Source: an uncultured bacterium (GTDB lineage Bacteria; CSSED10-310; CALFER01). Taken from it: a stretch of 64,000 bases of DNA. Positions 54,125-62,094 of the stretch are shown here, piece by piece (within the stretch, counting starts at the first letter, position 1; each line of letters opens with the position of its first letter). The position numbers were made by a program, and so were the translations under genes. Below the pieces are notes generated by a model. The model was not told the origin of the DNA, did not search any database, and was given only the letters and a program-made list of their open reading frames with translations. Location of the stretch: NCBI GenBank assembly GCA_937951895.1, contig CALFER010000079.1, positions 17,100 to 81,099 of the forward strand. Direction: 5' to 3'.

Positions 54125-55263
54125 CGCTCTACTTCGACTCCGCGGCGACTTCGTTTCCCAAGCCGCCCCCGGTCATCGAAGCGGTGACCGCCGCCCTGTC
54201 GTCGCTCATGGGCAATCCGGGACGATCCCCGGGACGAGCCGTCGAACGCGAGCTGTTCCGCACACGGGAGGCGATCGCCGCGCTGTTCGGCATCCGGCAA
54301 TCCGCTCGGATCGTGTTCACCCTCAACGCCACCTCGGCGATCAATATGGCGCTTTTCGGACTCCTCCGCGAAGGCGACCGGGTGATCACGACATCGATGG
54401 AGCACAACGCCGTGGTGAGGCCCCTGGTGCGACTGCGTGAGACTCGGGGGATTTCCGTCGAAATCGTTCGGGGATCGGATGAGGGGTTCATCGATCCGTC
54501 CGACATCGCGCGGGCACTCGATCGTCCCGCCCGGCTGATCGTGATGAACCACGCCTCGAATGTATGCGGTGCCTGGAACGAGATCGCGGAAGTCGGACGA
54601 ATCGCACACGAACACGACTGCCTTTTCATGCTGGATGCCTCACAGAGCGCCGGCGTGATTCCGATCGATGTGGAACGGGATCGAATCGATCTGATGGCGT
54701 GTTCAGGACACAAAAATCTGCTCGGGCCATCGGGCACAGGCATCTGTTATCTCGCACCCGGAATCGACATCGATCCATTGATTTTTGGTGGAACCGGGTC
54801 GGCGTCGGACCGTGAGACCATGCCGGAGGTTCTCCCGGAGCGGTTCGAGGCGGGGACGCTGAATTTCCATGGGTTGATCGGGCTGGGTGCCGCGGCACGG
54901 TTCATAATGGAAACCGGGATTCAGACGATTTTCGATGCGGAGATCGCACTTGCGAAAGAGATGCGGGACCGGTTTTCGATGATCGGGGGCCTGGAGATTG
55001 CGGGACCGGTCTCATCCGGGAATCGGCTTCCGGTGTTTCCGATCCGGTGTCCCGGGCAGGATCCCGCGATGCTCGGGAACCTGCTGGACGAACTCGGAAT
55101 CATGACGCGGACCGGATTGCATTGCGCGCCGTGGGCGCATCGGACGATCGGGACATATCCGCTGGGCGCGGTCCGCATTTCAGCCGGCTTTCTGACGCCT
55201 CCCGAGCACATCGAGATGCTCGGCCGGACACTGGAAACCGCGGTGGAGCGGTTGCGGGCATGA
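54121..55263 (+). CDS. class V aminotransferase, cysteine-desulfurase-like (am_tr_V / EF2568-type)
   Basis: 380 residues. PLP lysine Lys198 in CSGHKNLLGPSGTG; TRTGLHCAPWAHRTIGT with Cys335, the family signature of the group that sits near selenium/sulfur-transfer genes; opening YFDSAATSFPKPP. Family knowledge: this branch is often next to DUF3343 (Se_S_carrier), which is exactly the next gene here. It probably mobilises sulfur or selenium from cysteine or selenocysteine. It differs from the 35962 desulfurase in the catalytic loop (GLHCAPWAH rather than GAACHSG). Confidence 0.9.
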   Translation: MTLYFDSAATSFPKPPPVIEAVTAALSSLMGNPGRSPGRAVERELFRTREAIAALFGIRQSARIVFTLNATSAINMALFGLLREGDRVITTSMEHNAVVRPLVRLRETRGISVEIVRGSDEGFIDPSDIARALDRPARLIVMNHASNVCGAWNEIAEVGRIAHEHDCLFMLDASQSAGVIPIDVERDRIDLMACSGHKNLLGPSGTGICYLAPGIDIDPLIFGGTGSASDRETMPEVLPERFEAGTLNFHGLIGLGAAARFIMETGIQTIFDAEIALAKEMRDRFSMIGGLEIAGPVSSGNRLPVFPIRCPGQDPAMLGNLLDELGIMTRTGLHCAPWAHRTIGTYPLGAVRISAGFLTPPEHIEMLGRTLETAVERLRA

Positions 55264-55532
55264 ACACGGTGGAAGCAATGGCGGTGGTTTTATTCGAAAG
55301 CGTGCATGATTCGCTGCGCGCGGAAGATATTCTGGAACGGGCCAGGCTGACATACCGCGCGATCGTCAAACCGAGGGAACTCGGGAGCGATTGCGGCGTG
55401 GCGATCCGGCTGAAGATCGAGGATATTCCGTTCTTCATGGATCTGGTTTCGGATCGTTCGATTCAGGTTAAAGGAATTTTTCATCAGGTGGACGGCGAGT
55501 GGCGGCAGATGCAGCCGCCTGTCGGGGGTTAA
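55260..55532 (+). CDS. DUF3343 (Se/S carrier-like) protein
   Basis: 90 residues, starting in an ATGA overlap with the aminotransferase stop. The DUF3343 layout is present: beta-alpha-beta opening (AVVLFESVHDSLRAEDILERA), then PRELGSDCGVAIRLK with the conserved Cys that would carry the persulfide or perselenide, and a C-terminal ISP-like end. It is proposed to pass sulfur or selenium from the aminotransferase; that is inference from the family name and neighbourhood. Confidence 0.85.
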   Translation: MNTVEAMAVVLFESVHDSLRAEDILERARLTYRAIVKPRELGSDCGVAIRLKIEDIPFFMDLVSDRSIQVKGIFHQVDGEWRQMQPPVGG

Positions 55533-55576
55533 TCACGAAAACCGGGGCGAACGGGCTCCAGGACAGGAGATGTGAG

Positions 55577-56773
55577 ATGTTATCGAAACGGGTGAGCATT
55601 CTGGAAGCGTCATTGACATTGAAGATATCCGCCAAGGCGAAACAGATGAAAAAACAGGGACTTCCGGTGATCGACTTCAGTGTGGGAGAACCGGATTTTC
55701 CGACCATGGATCATGTCAAGGCAGCGGGAAAGAAAGCGATCGACGACAATTTCACACGGTACACCCAGTCCGACGGCGCTCCGGAACTGAAGGAAGCGAT
55801 CCTCTCGCGGCTGCTGGCGGATGAATCTATGGATTATCGGCCGAACCAGTTGATCGTGAGTCCCGGCGCGAAGGCCAGCATCTTTCTGGCTCTCGCCGCG
55901 CTGGTCAATGACGGAGAAGAAGTGCTGATCCCCTCACCCTACTGGGTGTCGTACCCGGAACAGGTCAAGCTCGTCGGCGGCATTCCGGTGCTGATCGAGA
56001 CCCGTGAGGTGGACAATTTTCTGGTGACGCCCGCGCAGATCAAGGCAAAGATCACACCGCGGACCCGCGTGCTGATCATCAACAGCCCGTCGAATCCGAC
56101 CGGGATGGTGTATTCCGAGGATCAGTTGCGGGCGATCATGGATGTCGCGGTGCGGGGGAATCTGATTGTAATCGCCGATGAAATTTACTCGAAGATCATC
56201 TATGACGGGTTCCGGTTCACGCGGATCGCGTCGTTGAGTCCCGAGATCGCCGAGCGGACCGTGACGATCGACGGCGTATCGAAGGCGTATTCGATGACCG
56301 GCTGGCGGATCGGATTTGCGCTCGGACCGCAGAAGATCATCGGGGCGATGAAGAGCATCCAGGATCATCTGACATCGAATCCCTGTTCGATTTCACAGAT
56401 GGCAGCGCTGGCGGCATATGCGGGCGAGCAGGCCGAAGTTGTGCGGAGATCGGGAGAGTTTCAGGATCGACGGGATTTTCTGCTGGCCGAGTTGAATCGG
56501 ATACCGGGAGTCCGCTGCGGGAAACCTCAGGGGGCATTTTATCTGTTTCCCAATATTCGAAAATACTTCAACACATCGGATGGGAAATACACGATAAAGA
56601 CGGCATTCGACCTGGCAGATTATCTGCTCGAGAAGGCGAATGTGGCGACCGTTCCGGGTGAGGGATTCGGCGCAGCGGACAACATTCGGTTATCGTTCGC
56701 GACCTCGATGGAGAACATCAAGGCGGGGGTCAAGCGGATCGCGGGAGCGTTGGGAGAACTCGGAAAGTTGTAA
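55577..56773 (+). CDS. aspartate aminotransferase (class I)
   Basis: 398 residues from the ATG with AGGAGA 8 bases before. DFSVGEPDFPT and GAKASIFLAL open the PLP pocket; NSPSNPTG is the aspartate-aminotransferase-family loop; PLP Lys236 in GVSKAYSMTGWRIGF; the C-terminal NIRLSFATSMENI binds substrate carboxylate. This is the Igamma/Ib-type AspC/PatA group. Gap of 44 bases after the Se/S carrier gene; it may share its transcript. Confidence 0.95.
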   Translation: MLSKRVSILEASLTLKISAKAKQMKKQGLPVIDFSVGEPDFPTMDHVKAAGKKAIDDNFTRYTQSDGAPELKEAILSRLLADESMDYRPNQLIVSPGAKASIFLALAALVNDGEEVLIPSPYWVSYPEQVKLVGGIPVLIETREVDNFLVTPAQIKAKITPRTRVLIINSPSNPTGMVYSEDQLRAIMDVAVRGNLIVIADEIYSKIIYDGFRFTRIASLSPEIAERTVTIDGVSKAYSMTGWRIGFALGPQKIIGAMKSIQDHLTSNPCSISQMAALAAYAGEQAEVVRRSGEFQDRRDFLLAELNRIPGVRCGKPQGAFYLFPNIRKYFNTSDGKYTIKTAFDLADYLLEKANVATVPGEGFGAADNIRLSFATSMENIKAGVKRIAGALGELGKL

Positions 56774-57256
56774 TATTCCCCTTCCCCCCATACCCCATGC
56801 CTGCCGGCCCAGCATCACGGCGGGCCTCCGTGCCCGTCGGCCCCAAATAGTAGTAACCCATTCTACGGCATAGGTCTGGATTCCCGTCTTCGCGGGAATG
56901 ACACCTGTGTGGGGACAATCACAAGGATCGCCCTGACGGGATTCCCGCCTTCGCGGGAATGATACGGTAGATCCGTTCACCCGCCCCCCGTTCGTCCTGA
57001 GCCTGTCGAAGGATCGAACGGGTTATTGACCGTCTCGGGCTTCGACTGGTCGGTCCTCGCATTGCTTCGACATATTCGCTGCTCTCCGATATCGGTTCGG
57101 ACCAACCGCTCAACCCGAACGGTGTGAGTGATTGCCGAGGCAGAGGGGACTGGCCCGGAGGCTGTGTGGGAACTAATCGTGTATGTGCCGGCAGGCACGG
57201 AGGCCTGCCGCTATGGCCGCTTATAAGTATAAGTTATTGACTAATAGGGCTTCCCA
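56774..57256. repeat. mosaic of short interspersed repeats, no gene
   Basis: No supportable CDS. Two copies of GGATTCCCGxCTTCGCGGGAATGA lie at 56878-56901 and 56939-56962; both can form hairpins (ATTCCCG...CGGGAAT, ATTCCCGC...GCGGGAAT). CCGTTCG (56988-56994) and CGAACGG (57015-57021) bracket a TCCTGAGCCTGTCGAAGGAT core that I recognise as widely dispersed in bacterial genomes. GGCAGGCACGGAGGCCTGCC occurs near 57190 and a related GC-rich stretch near 56810-56845. Hairpins after the aspC stop may also serve as a terminator. Confidence 0.75.
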
Positions 57257-59212
57257 TCAATTGCAGATTTCCTGCCACACAATCGGCGATAGCGAACCGC
57301 TTGCGTTGTACGTCGCCACTCCAAATCGGTTGGCTCCCGATGGATGGGAGGTAAAAACATATTCCGAGCATGGATCCAGGTAGAGTTGACTGAGTATCGT
57401 CACGGACCGAGGCGGGGATTGACCAAAGTAGAATGCAATACCCGCAAAATCCGAATACAATGCATTGTCCGGGTATCGATCGGGATTCGTCCATTGTACT
57501 GCCCATGTGCCACTCTCGTATCTACAGGACAGATTCGTCACGGATGGCGCTGTCGATGGATAATGCGCACCGATATCCACCTGCCCGATATCCGGTGAGG
57601 CATTGCTCAGGGTGTGTCCCGGATTGAGCCGGAATCCACCCGTATCATAAGCAACCGATCGGGGATCGTTCGGGGTCGGGGTCATCTGAAAAACCGGATC
57701 CTTCAGGTGAAAGTCGAAGTCTTCGATCATCGCGCCGCCGACAAACATCGGGTCGCCGAAGGTATTATGGATGCTCCAGGTCGACGCGTCGATCCGATAC
57801 GGCCCGGCAGTCGGGGTAGGCGGCGTGCCGGTTGGAGTGGGCGTGAAGGTCGGTCTGGCGGTATAGGCTGGCGCCGGGGTTCGCGTGCCATGACCCGGTG
57901 TGCCGGGTCCCGGGGTCGGGGTCCATGAATAGGAGGGGGTATACCGCGTTCCCGTCGGAGAGGGTGTCGCCGTCGGACTCGGCGGCAATGTTGGTGTACC
58001 CGATGTCGGTGTCCGTGTCGGTGTCGGGTTTCCGGGGTGAGCGAAATACTTCGTGTCGGGCCCTGTCGCTCCGGGACGATACAGATTGTTGAACGCCATG
58101 ATCGGCGCCGATCTATGCTGAGGTGTCGAGGCTGCATTCGTGGACTCGCTCGTGCAGCTGACCAGCCAGTTCGGTGCCGACGACGGGGTTCCCGTCGGAT
58201 AGTTCATCGTGTCCGGTCCGATGATGTTGCTCATGAGTACCGGCGCATTGGCAATCGATCGCGGTTCCCGACCCGGATCATCCGTGATGACGCAGACCTG
58301 GTAGCCATCGTTGCCGTAGATCGTATTGGACAGAATCATCGGAGACTGCACCTCGACGTCCGTTTGGGCCATCTCGGCGCTTGTAAACAGACACAGTATC
58401 CCGCCGTCGCCATAATGATTTGAATTCTCGATGGTTGCATCCGTTCCATTCCACACGATCCGGTTGTTTTCCACATGCGCCATCGTCCCGCCCCGAAGCA
58501 CGATCCCATAGAATCGATTCCGTGCGATCGTGCAGTTCGTGATCCGGTCCGGTTGATACACACCAACGGGATAGGTCGCTGCCGTTCGCACCGGGTCGAT
58601 CTGTACGATTCCAAAAAAGTTGCCATCGTGCACGAACGATTGATCCGGAGCGCGCCAGCGATCCGTCGTCACGACTCCAATCTCACATGAATCGATCACG
58701 TTGTTGAGATACGGAGCGATGGTGCTTTCAAGCAGAATGCCGACACGGCATCGTGTGATCCGGCAATTCGAAATCGTACAGTTCCCGCTTTTCAGATAGA
58801 TTCCTGCATCGGATGTCATGTTCAGTTCATCCCCTGTCGATGTGTTCAAGGATATACTGCTCTGAATCCGCAGATTGCTGATCGTCACATCGGAAACGTC
58901 GACACGGATGATTTCTTCTTCGTTGCCGACCGTCAACTCGTAGCCGACCATCGGACGCTCATCCGGATCGGATGAAGGTGTCCAATCAGATGTCAGTGTG
59001 ACGTCTTTTTGGATCACAATATGTTCTGAGTAAGTTGAGTCCTCCTCGTTTTCCCAATGCACAATCAGTGTATCGCCAGAATTCGCCGCAGCCAATGCCG
59101 CATTGATGGTCTTATACGTGTAGCTTTGACCTTGCCCAATGTGACGCTCCACCGCATTGGTTTCAGATACTGCGCACAAGAACACAAAAAAAGTAAATAT
59201 AAATTTCATCAT
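57257..59212 (-). CDS. exported right-handed beta-helix (pectate-lyase-like) protein with internal Thr-Pro linker
   Basis: 651 residues from the paired ATGs at 59212/59209 (AAGGAAGC before); the longer frame lies in the upstream gene. Signal peptide to about ETNAV. Residues 30-400 are parallel beta-helix coils (VTISNLRIQSSISL, GNCTISNCRITRC, RITNCTIARNRFYGIVL). A Thr-Pro linker sits in the middle (about 430-505), then another short helix-like part with DFDFHLKDPVF. The C-terminus has a fibronectin-like part ending SLSPIVWQEICN; it does not carry the shared YWFWPSW domain. It starts 10 bases after the kelch gene and shares its transcript. Confidence 0.78.
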   Translation of the reverse strand: MMKFIFTFFVFLCAVSETNAVERHIGQGQSYTYKTINAALAAANSGDTLIVHWENEEDSTYSEHIVIQKDVTLTSDWTPSSDPDERPMVGYELTVGNEEEIIRVDVSDVTISNLRIQSSISLNTSTGDELNMTSDAGIYLKSGNCTISNCRITRCRVGILLESTIAPYLNNVIDSCEIGVVTTDRWRAPDQSFVHDGNFFGIVQIDPVRTAATYPVGVYQPDRITNCTIARNRFYGIVLRGGTMAHVENNRIVWNGTDATIENSNHYGDGGILCLFTSAEMAQTDVEVQSPMILSNTIYGNDGYQVCVITDDPGREPRSIANAPVLMSNIIGPDTMNYPTGTPSSAPNWLVSCTSESTNAASTPQHRSAPIMAFNNLYRPGATGPDTKYFAHPGNPTPTRTPTSGTPTLPPSPTATPSPTGTRYTPSYSWTPTPGPGTPGHGTRTPAPAYTARPTFTPTPTGTPPTPTAGPYRIDASTWSIHNTFGDPMFVGGAMIEDFDFHLKDPVFQMTPTPNDPRSVAYDTGGFRLNPGHTLSNASPDIGQVDIGAHYPSTAPSVTNLSCRYESGTWAVQWTNPDRYPDNALYSDFAGIAFYFGQSPPRSVTILSQLYLDPCSEYVFTSHPSGANRFGVATYNASGSLSPIVWQEICN

Positions 59213-59222
59213 TTGCTTCCTT

Positions 59223-61934
59223 TCACATTTGGATAAACACGGGTTGTCCGAACTGCCCGCTGGAAGAGAACGCCGACACACCAAACCATAAGCCCAATCC
59301 GGCCAGATCTCCCGAGATCTCATATGTTGTCGATGAAATCCGCTCACTCCCATAGATGAAACCCGTTGTGTCTTCCCAGATGATCAGATATCCCTGTACG
59401 GTGTACCCTGTCGGAGCGCTCCAGTTCAACTGCAACTCATCCGACGTCAGATTCGTGATCGGTCCCATCGCACTCGACACATTCGAAAAATGACAGCCCG
59501 CATCCAGAAGATGATAATCCGAGTATTCCCCTTCCGACATGATGCCGGGTTCCAGTGAGGTGATTCCCGCATTGATGCACGGCGACAAGACACTCAGTTT
59601 GTAATTGCCCAGCGACACGGACGCAAACACCGGATCGTCATCCGGAATATCTCCGATCGACTGCAGACTCCCGTCCGTTTCCGACAACCACTTCTCATCG
59701 CAGTCATATAGTGTGTTTCCGGATCGCATGCGACATCGATCGACGTCCGTCAGATAGACCGCGCATTCCGTCCCCTGAGTCGGTTTGTAGATGATGTTGT
59801 TCCATAATACCGGCATGTTCAGATACTGCCTGCTGGGAACCGCTTCCGTGATCGACAGGGCGTGATCGTTGTTCACAAACGTGTTGTTGCATATAAGCGG
59901 CGTCTGAATATACGGAACTCCCGAGACGATGTCGAAGCTGCTCAGAAGCCCGGATCGCCATTCATCCGCACACTCCGTATGGCACCCGTTCCCGATAAAC
60001 AGATTATCGAAAATGCGCCCGTGCGCGCCTTTCTCCATCACGATGCCCGCCAGGTAATTCAATTCCAGCGTATTGAACGAAAAATCATGCGAGGTCTCCA
60101 ATACGACCGCACCGACAAAGTTGTGATAAAAACTGCTGGCCGTGATCCGAGCTTCCTGGGATCCCGGTACCGATGACACGCAGATCAGCGTCGCTCCCAC
60201 AATGTTGCTCTCGAATTCACACCCCTCCATCTCCGTCGGACCATGCATCACGATCCCAGGATCCGCCATCAGCAGATCGTTCGAATTCGTGATCTCCTCA
60301 TACTGATCCAGTATCGTTCCGGGTATCTCGTCATCCGGCGTCTGCTGATAATGGCAGATCTTCAGATTCCGGATGCTGATCCCGCATCCATCCCGGATCA
60401 CAAAGCCGTTATCGTTGGCAAAGAAGAAGGTCGTGATCGAATCTTCGAGATCTTCTCCGGACTGCTCGTAGTCGGCAAATTTCGGAATGGGTGTGCTTAC
60501 CGTATACGGCTGCGCCAACACCGGTTTCGTCCCTTCATGTATGACTCCCTCGATCGTGAAGTGGCCGACGTAGGAGGGGATCACACACTGCGTCGAGTAA
60601 TAGTGCCCGGATTCCCCGGAATGTATCCGGACGATATCCCCGGCCTTGATTCGCGGCGTGTTGATCACTCCCGCCGGATCATCCAGTCCATACTCGCCAT
60701 CCGGTTCGATCTCCCAGGTCTTCCCCGAGTCCAACGGCTTGTATTCCCAGGTGTCATCCATGTAATCTCCGTTGCTGGATATTCCTCCGAACACCGTCAT
60801 CCAGTAATACGCGCCTGCATGGCCATACCGATAGGGCCTGCCGGATGATAGATCGATGGTCCACGCATTGGTTCTCAGATCCAGATAAGCGACATCGTTC
60901 AGCACAACCCCATTTGTGTCTTTCCCTCCATGAATGAACAATCGATGCTCGCGGATATCCAACGCACATGCGTGTTCCGCCCGCGCATCCGGTCCGGCAT
61001 TGATCGGGGTGATCCCGGACCACTCCATCGTCGTCAAATCGAATTCGACCAGTGCATCCGTCACATCCCCGTTCTCGTCATACCCCCCATAGATCAGAAT
61101 CCGGGGATGGGCTCCATAATACGGATCGAATACCACGGATTCGCCCGTCAGGCCGATATCCTCGATATCCGACTCCGCCAATTTGAGGTCTTCCCAATCA
61201 CAATCGATCGAGATCGTATACTCCCAGGGATCACTGCTGCTGCTGTCCGTGATCGAATAGGTCAGTTCTCCCAGATAGGCATCCGTGATCGGATTGCTGC
61301 TGCCGTCTTTGCCTCCGATCAGAAACACATACGCATGGGCATCGATGATTCCTGCCGGAATGAACGCCATCCGATGCGCCAATCGCGCTTCCGGCAGATC
61401 CCCCGTCTGGTCCGCCTCGATCCATTCCCAAAACTGCTCGCGTCCGAAAACACTGATTTTGCAATAGATCTGGGCGCAGACCCACATGCCGTCATCCACC
61501 GTGCTCCCGATCGCCCCTCCAAACGTGATCAGATTCCGGAATCGCTTGATGTACTGCGCGGATGATTCCAACTCCCGATGCAGAACCGGAAATACCACGC
61601 CGGATGGATGGTGCCGGGCCGGTGGGATCACCCCTCTGGACAGAGGAACCATCTTATCCCACTCGGCCGTCTCGTCATGCAGCTTCTGTATCCAGATCAC
61701 TCCGTCGCGATCCATCGGCGTTCCATTGGGCCCCGTCCCGCCATACACGATCAGATCGTTGATTGCATGCTTGGTGTCGAAGTGATCGTAATCGTGCGCG
61801 CAGACAAAGCCCGTTCGGGGCCCCGGACGCTCGATCCCATACGGCTTCGATACCCACTCGTACGTCTCCGCCGATTGGGCAGGACTCAGAACCATCAGGC
61901 AACAGAGGCAGCTCATCAGTACTTTGAATACCAT
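59223..61934 (-). CDS. exported kelch-repeat protein fused to a parallel beta-helix and C-terminal FnIII-like domain
   Basis: 903 residues with a signal peptide ending SAETYE. About five kelch blades in residues 40-400 (LIVYGGTGPNGTPMD, LITFGGAIGSTVDDG, VFLIGGKDGSSNPITDAYLGEL, ILIYGGYDENGDVTDAL, LFIHGGKDTNGVVLNDVAYLDL). Parallel beta-helix in 420-800 (NSNDLLMADPGIVMHG, FSFNTLELNYLAGIVM, TPLICNNTFVNNDHALSI). The C-terminal 90 residues look like FnIII (LQLNWSAPTGYTVQGYLIIWEDTTG). AGGAGG precedes the ATG. It lacks the shared YWFWPSW domain. Confidence 0.82.
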   Translation of the reverse strand: MVFKVLMSCLCCLMVLSPAQSAETYEWVSKPYGIERPGPRTGFVCAHDYDHFDTKHAINDLIVYGGTGPNGTPMDRDGVIWIQKLHDETAEWDKMVPLSRGVIPPARHHPSGVVFPVLHRELESSAQYIKRFRNLITFGGAIGSTVDDGMWVCAQIYCKISVFGREQFWEWIEADQTGDLPEARLAHRMAFIPAGIIDAHAYVFLIGGKDGSSNPITDAYLGELTYSITDSSSSDPWEYTISIDCDWEDLKLAESDIEDIGLTGESVVFDPYYGAHPRILIYGGYDENGDVTDALVEFDLTTMEWSGITPINAGPDARAEHACALDIREHRLFIHGGKDTNGVVLNDVAYLDLRTNAWTIDLSSGRPYRYGHAGAYYWMTVFGGISSNGDYMDDTWEYKPLDSGKTWEIEPDGEYGLDDPAGVINTPRIKAGDIVRIHSGESGHYYSTQCVIPSYVGHFTIEGVIHEGTKPVLAQPYTVSTPIPKFADYEQSGEDLEDSITTFFFANDNGFVIRDGCGISIRNLKICHYQQTPDDEIPGTILDQYEEITNSNDLLMADPGIVMHGPTEMEGCEFESNIVGATLICVSSVPGSQEARITASSFYHNFVGAVVLETSHDFSFNTLELNYLAGIVMEKGAHGRIFDNLFIGNGCHTECADEWRSGLLSSFDIVSGVPYIQTPLICNNTFVNNDHALSITEAVPSRQYLNMPVLWNNIIYKPTQGTECAVYLTDVDRCRMRSGNTLYDCDEKWLSETDGSLQSIGDIPDDDPVFASVSLGNYKLSVLSPCINAGITSLEPGIMSEGEYSDYHLLDAGCHFSNVSSAMGPITNLTSDELQLNWSAPTGYTVQGYLIIWEDTTGFIYGSERISSTTYEISGDLAGLGLWFGVSAFSSSGQFGQPVFIQM

Positions 61935-61993
61935 AAAGAAACCTCCTTTGGCAAAGCCCGCTGTTTGTGCGGAACCAGCGATGTTATGTTATA

Positions 61994-62024
61994 AATATGC
62001 CCTTTTTTAAAAAAAAAAAGTCAA
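61994..62024 (-). promoter_or_regulatory. possible promoter with poly-A/T spacer for the kelch operon
   Basis: Minus strand TTGACT (62019-62024) and CATATT (61994-61999) separated by 19 bases that are mostly a T-run then A-run (T6A12 on the plus strand). Spacing is one to two bases long, so length changes in the run could tune expression. Confidence 0.35.
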
Positions 62025-62094
62025 TATAGAAAGAACCGATTGTTTGCATTGCCGCGCGAATTGAACTAAATTGAGAGCAGGAGGTTGAAACGGG

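Noticed and set aside
56690..57198. Several minus-strand ORFs of 60-100 codons
   Set aside because: They are read through the repeat mosaic and the end of the aspartate aminotransferase gene; translations follow the hairpin sequences.
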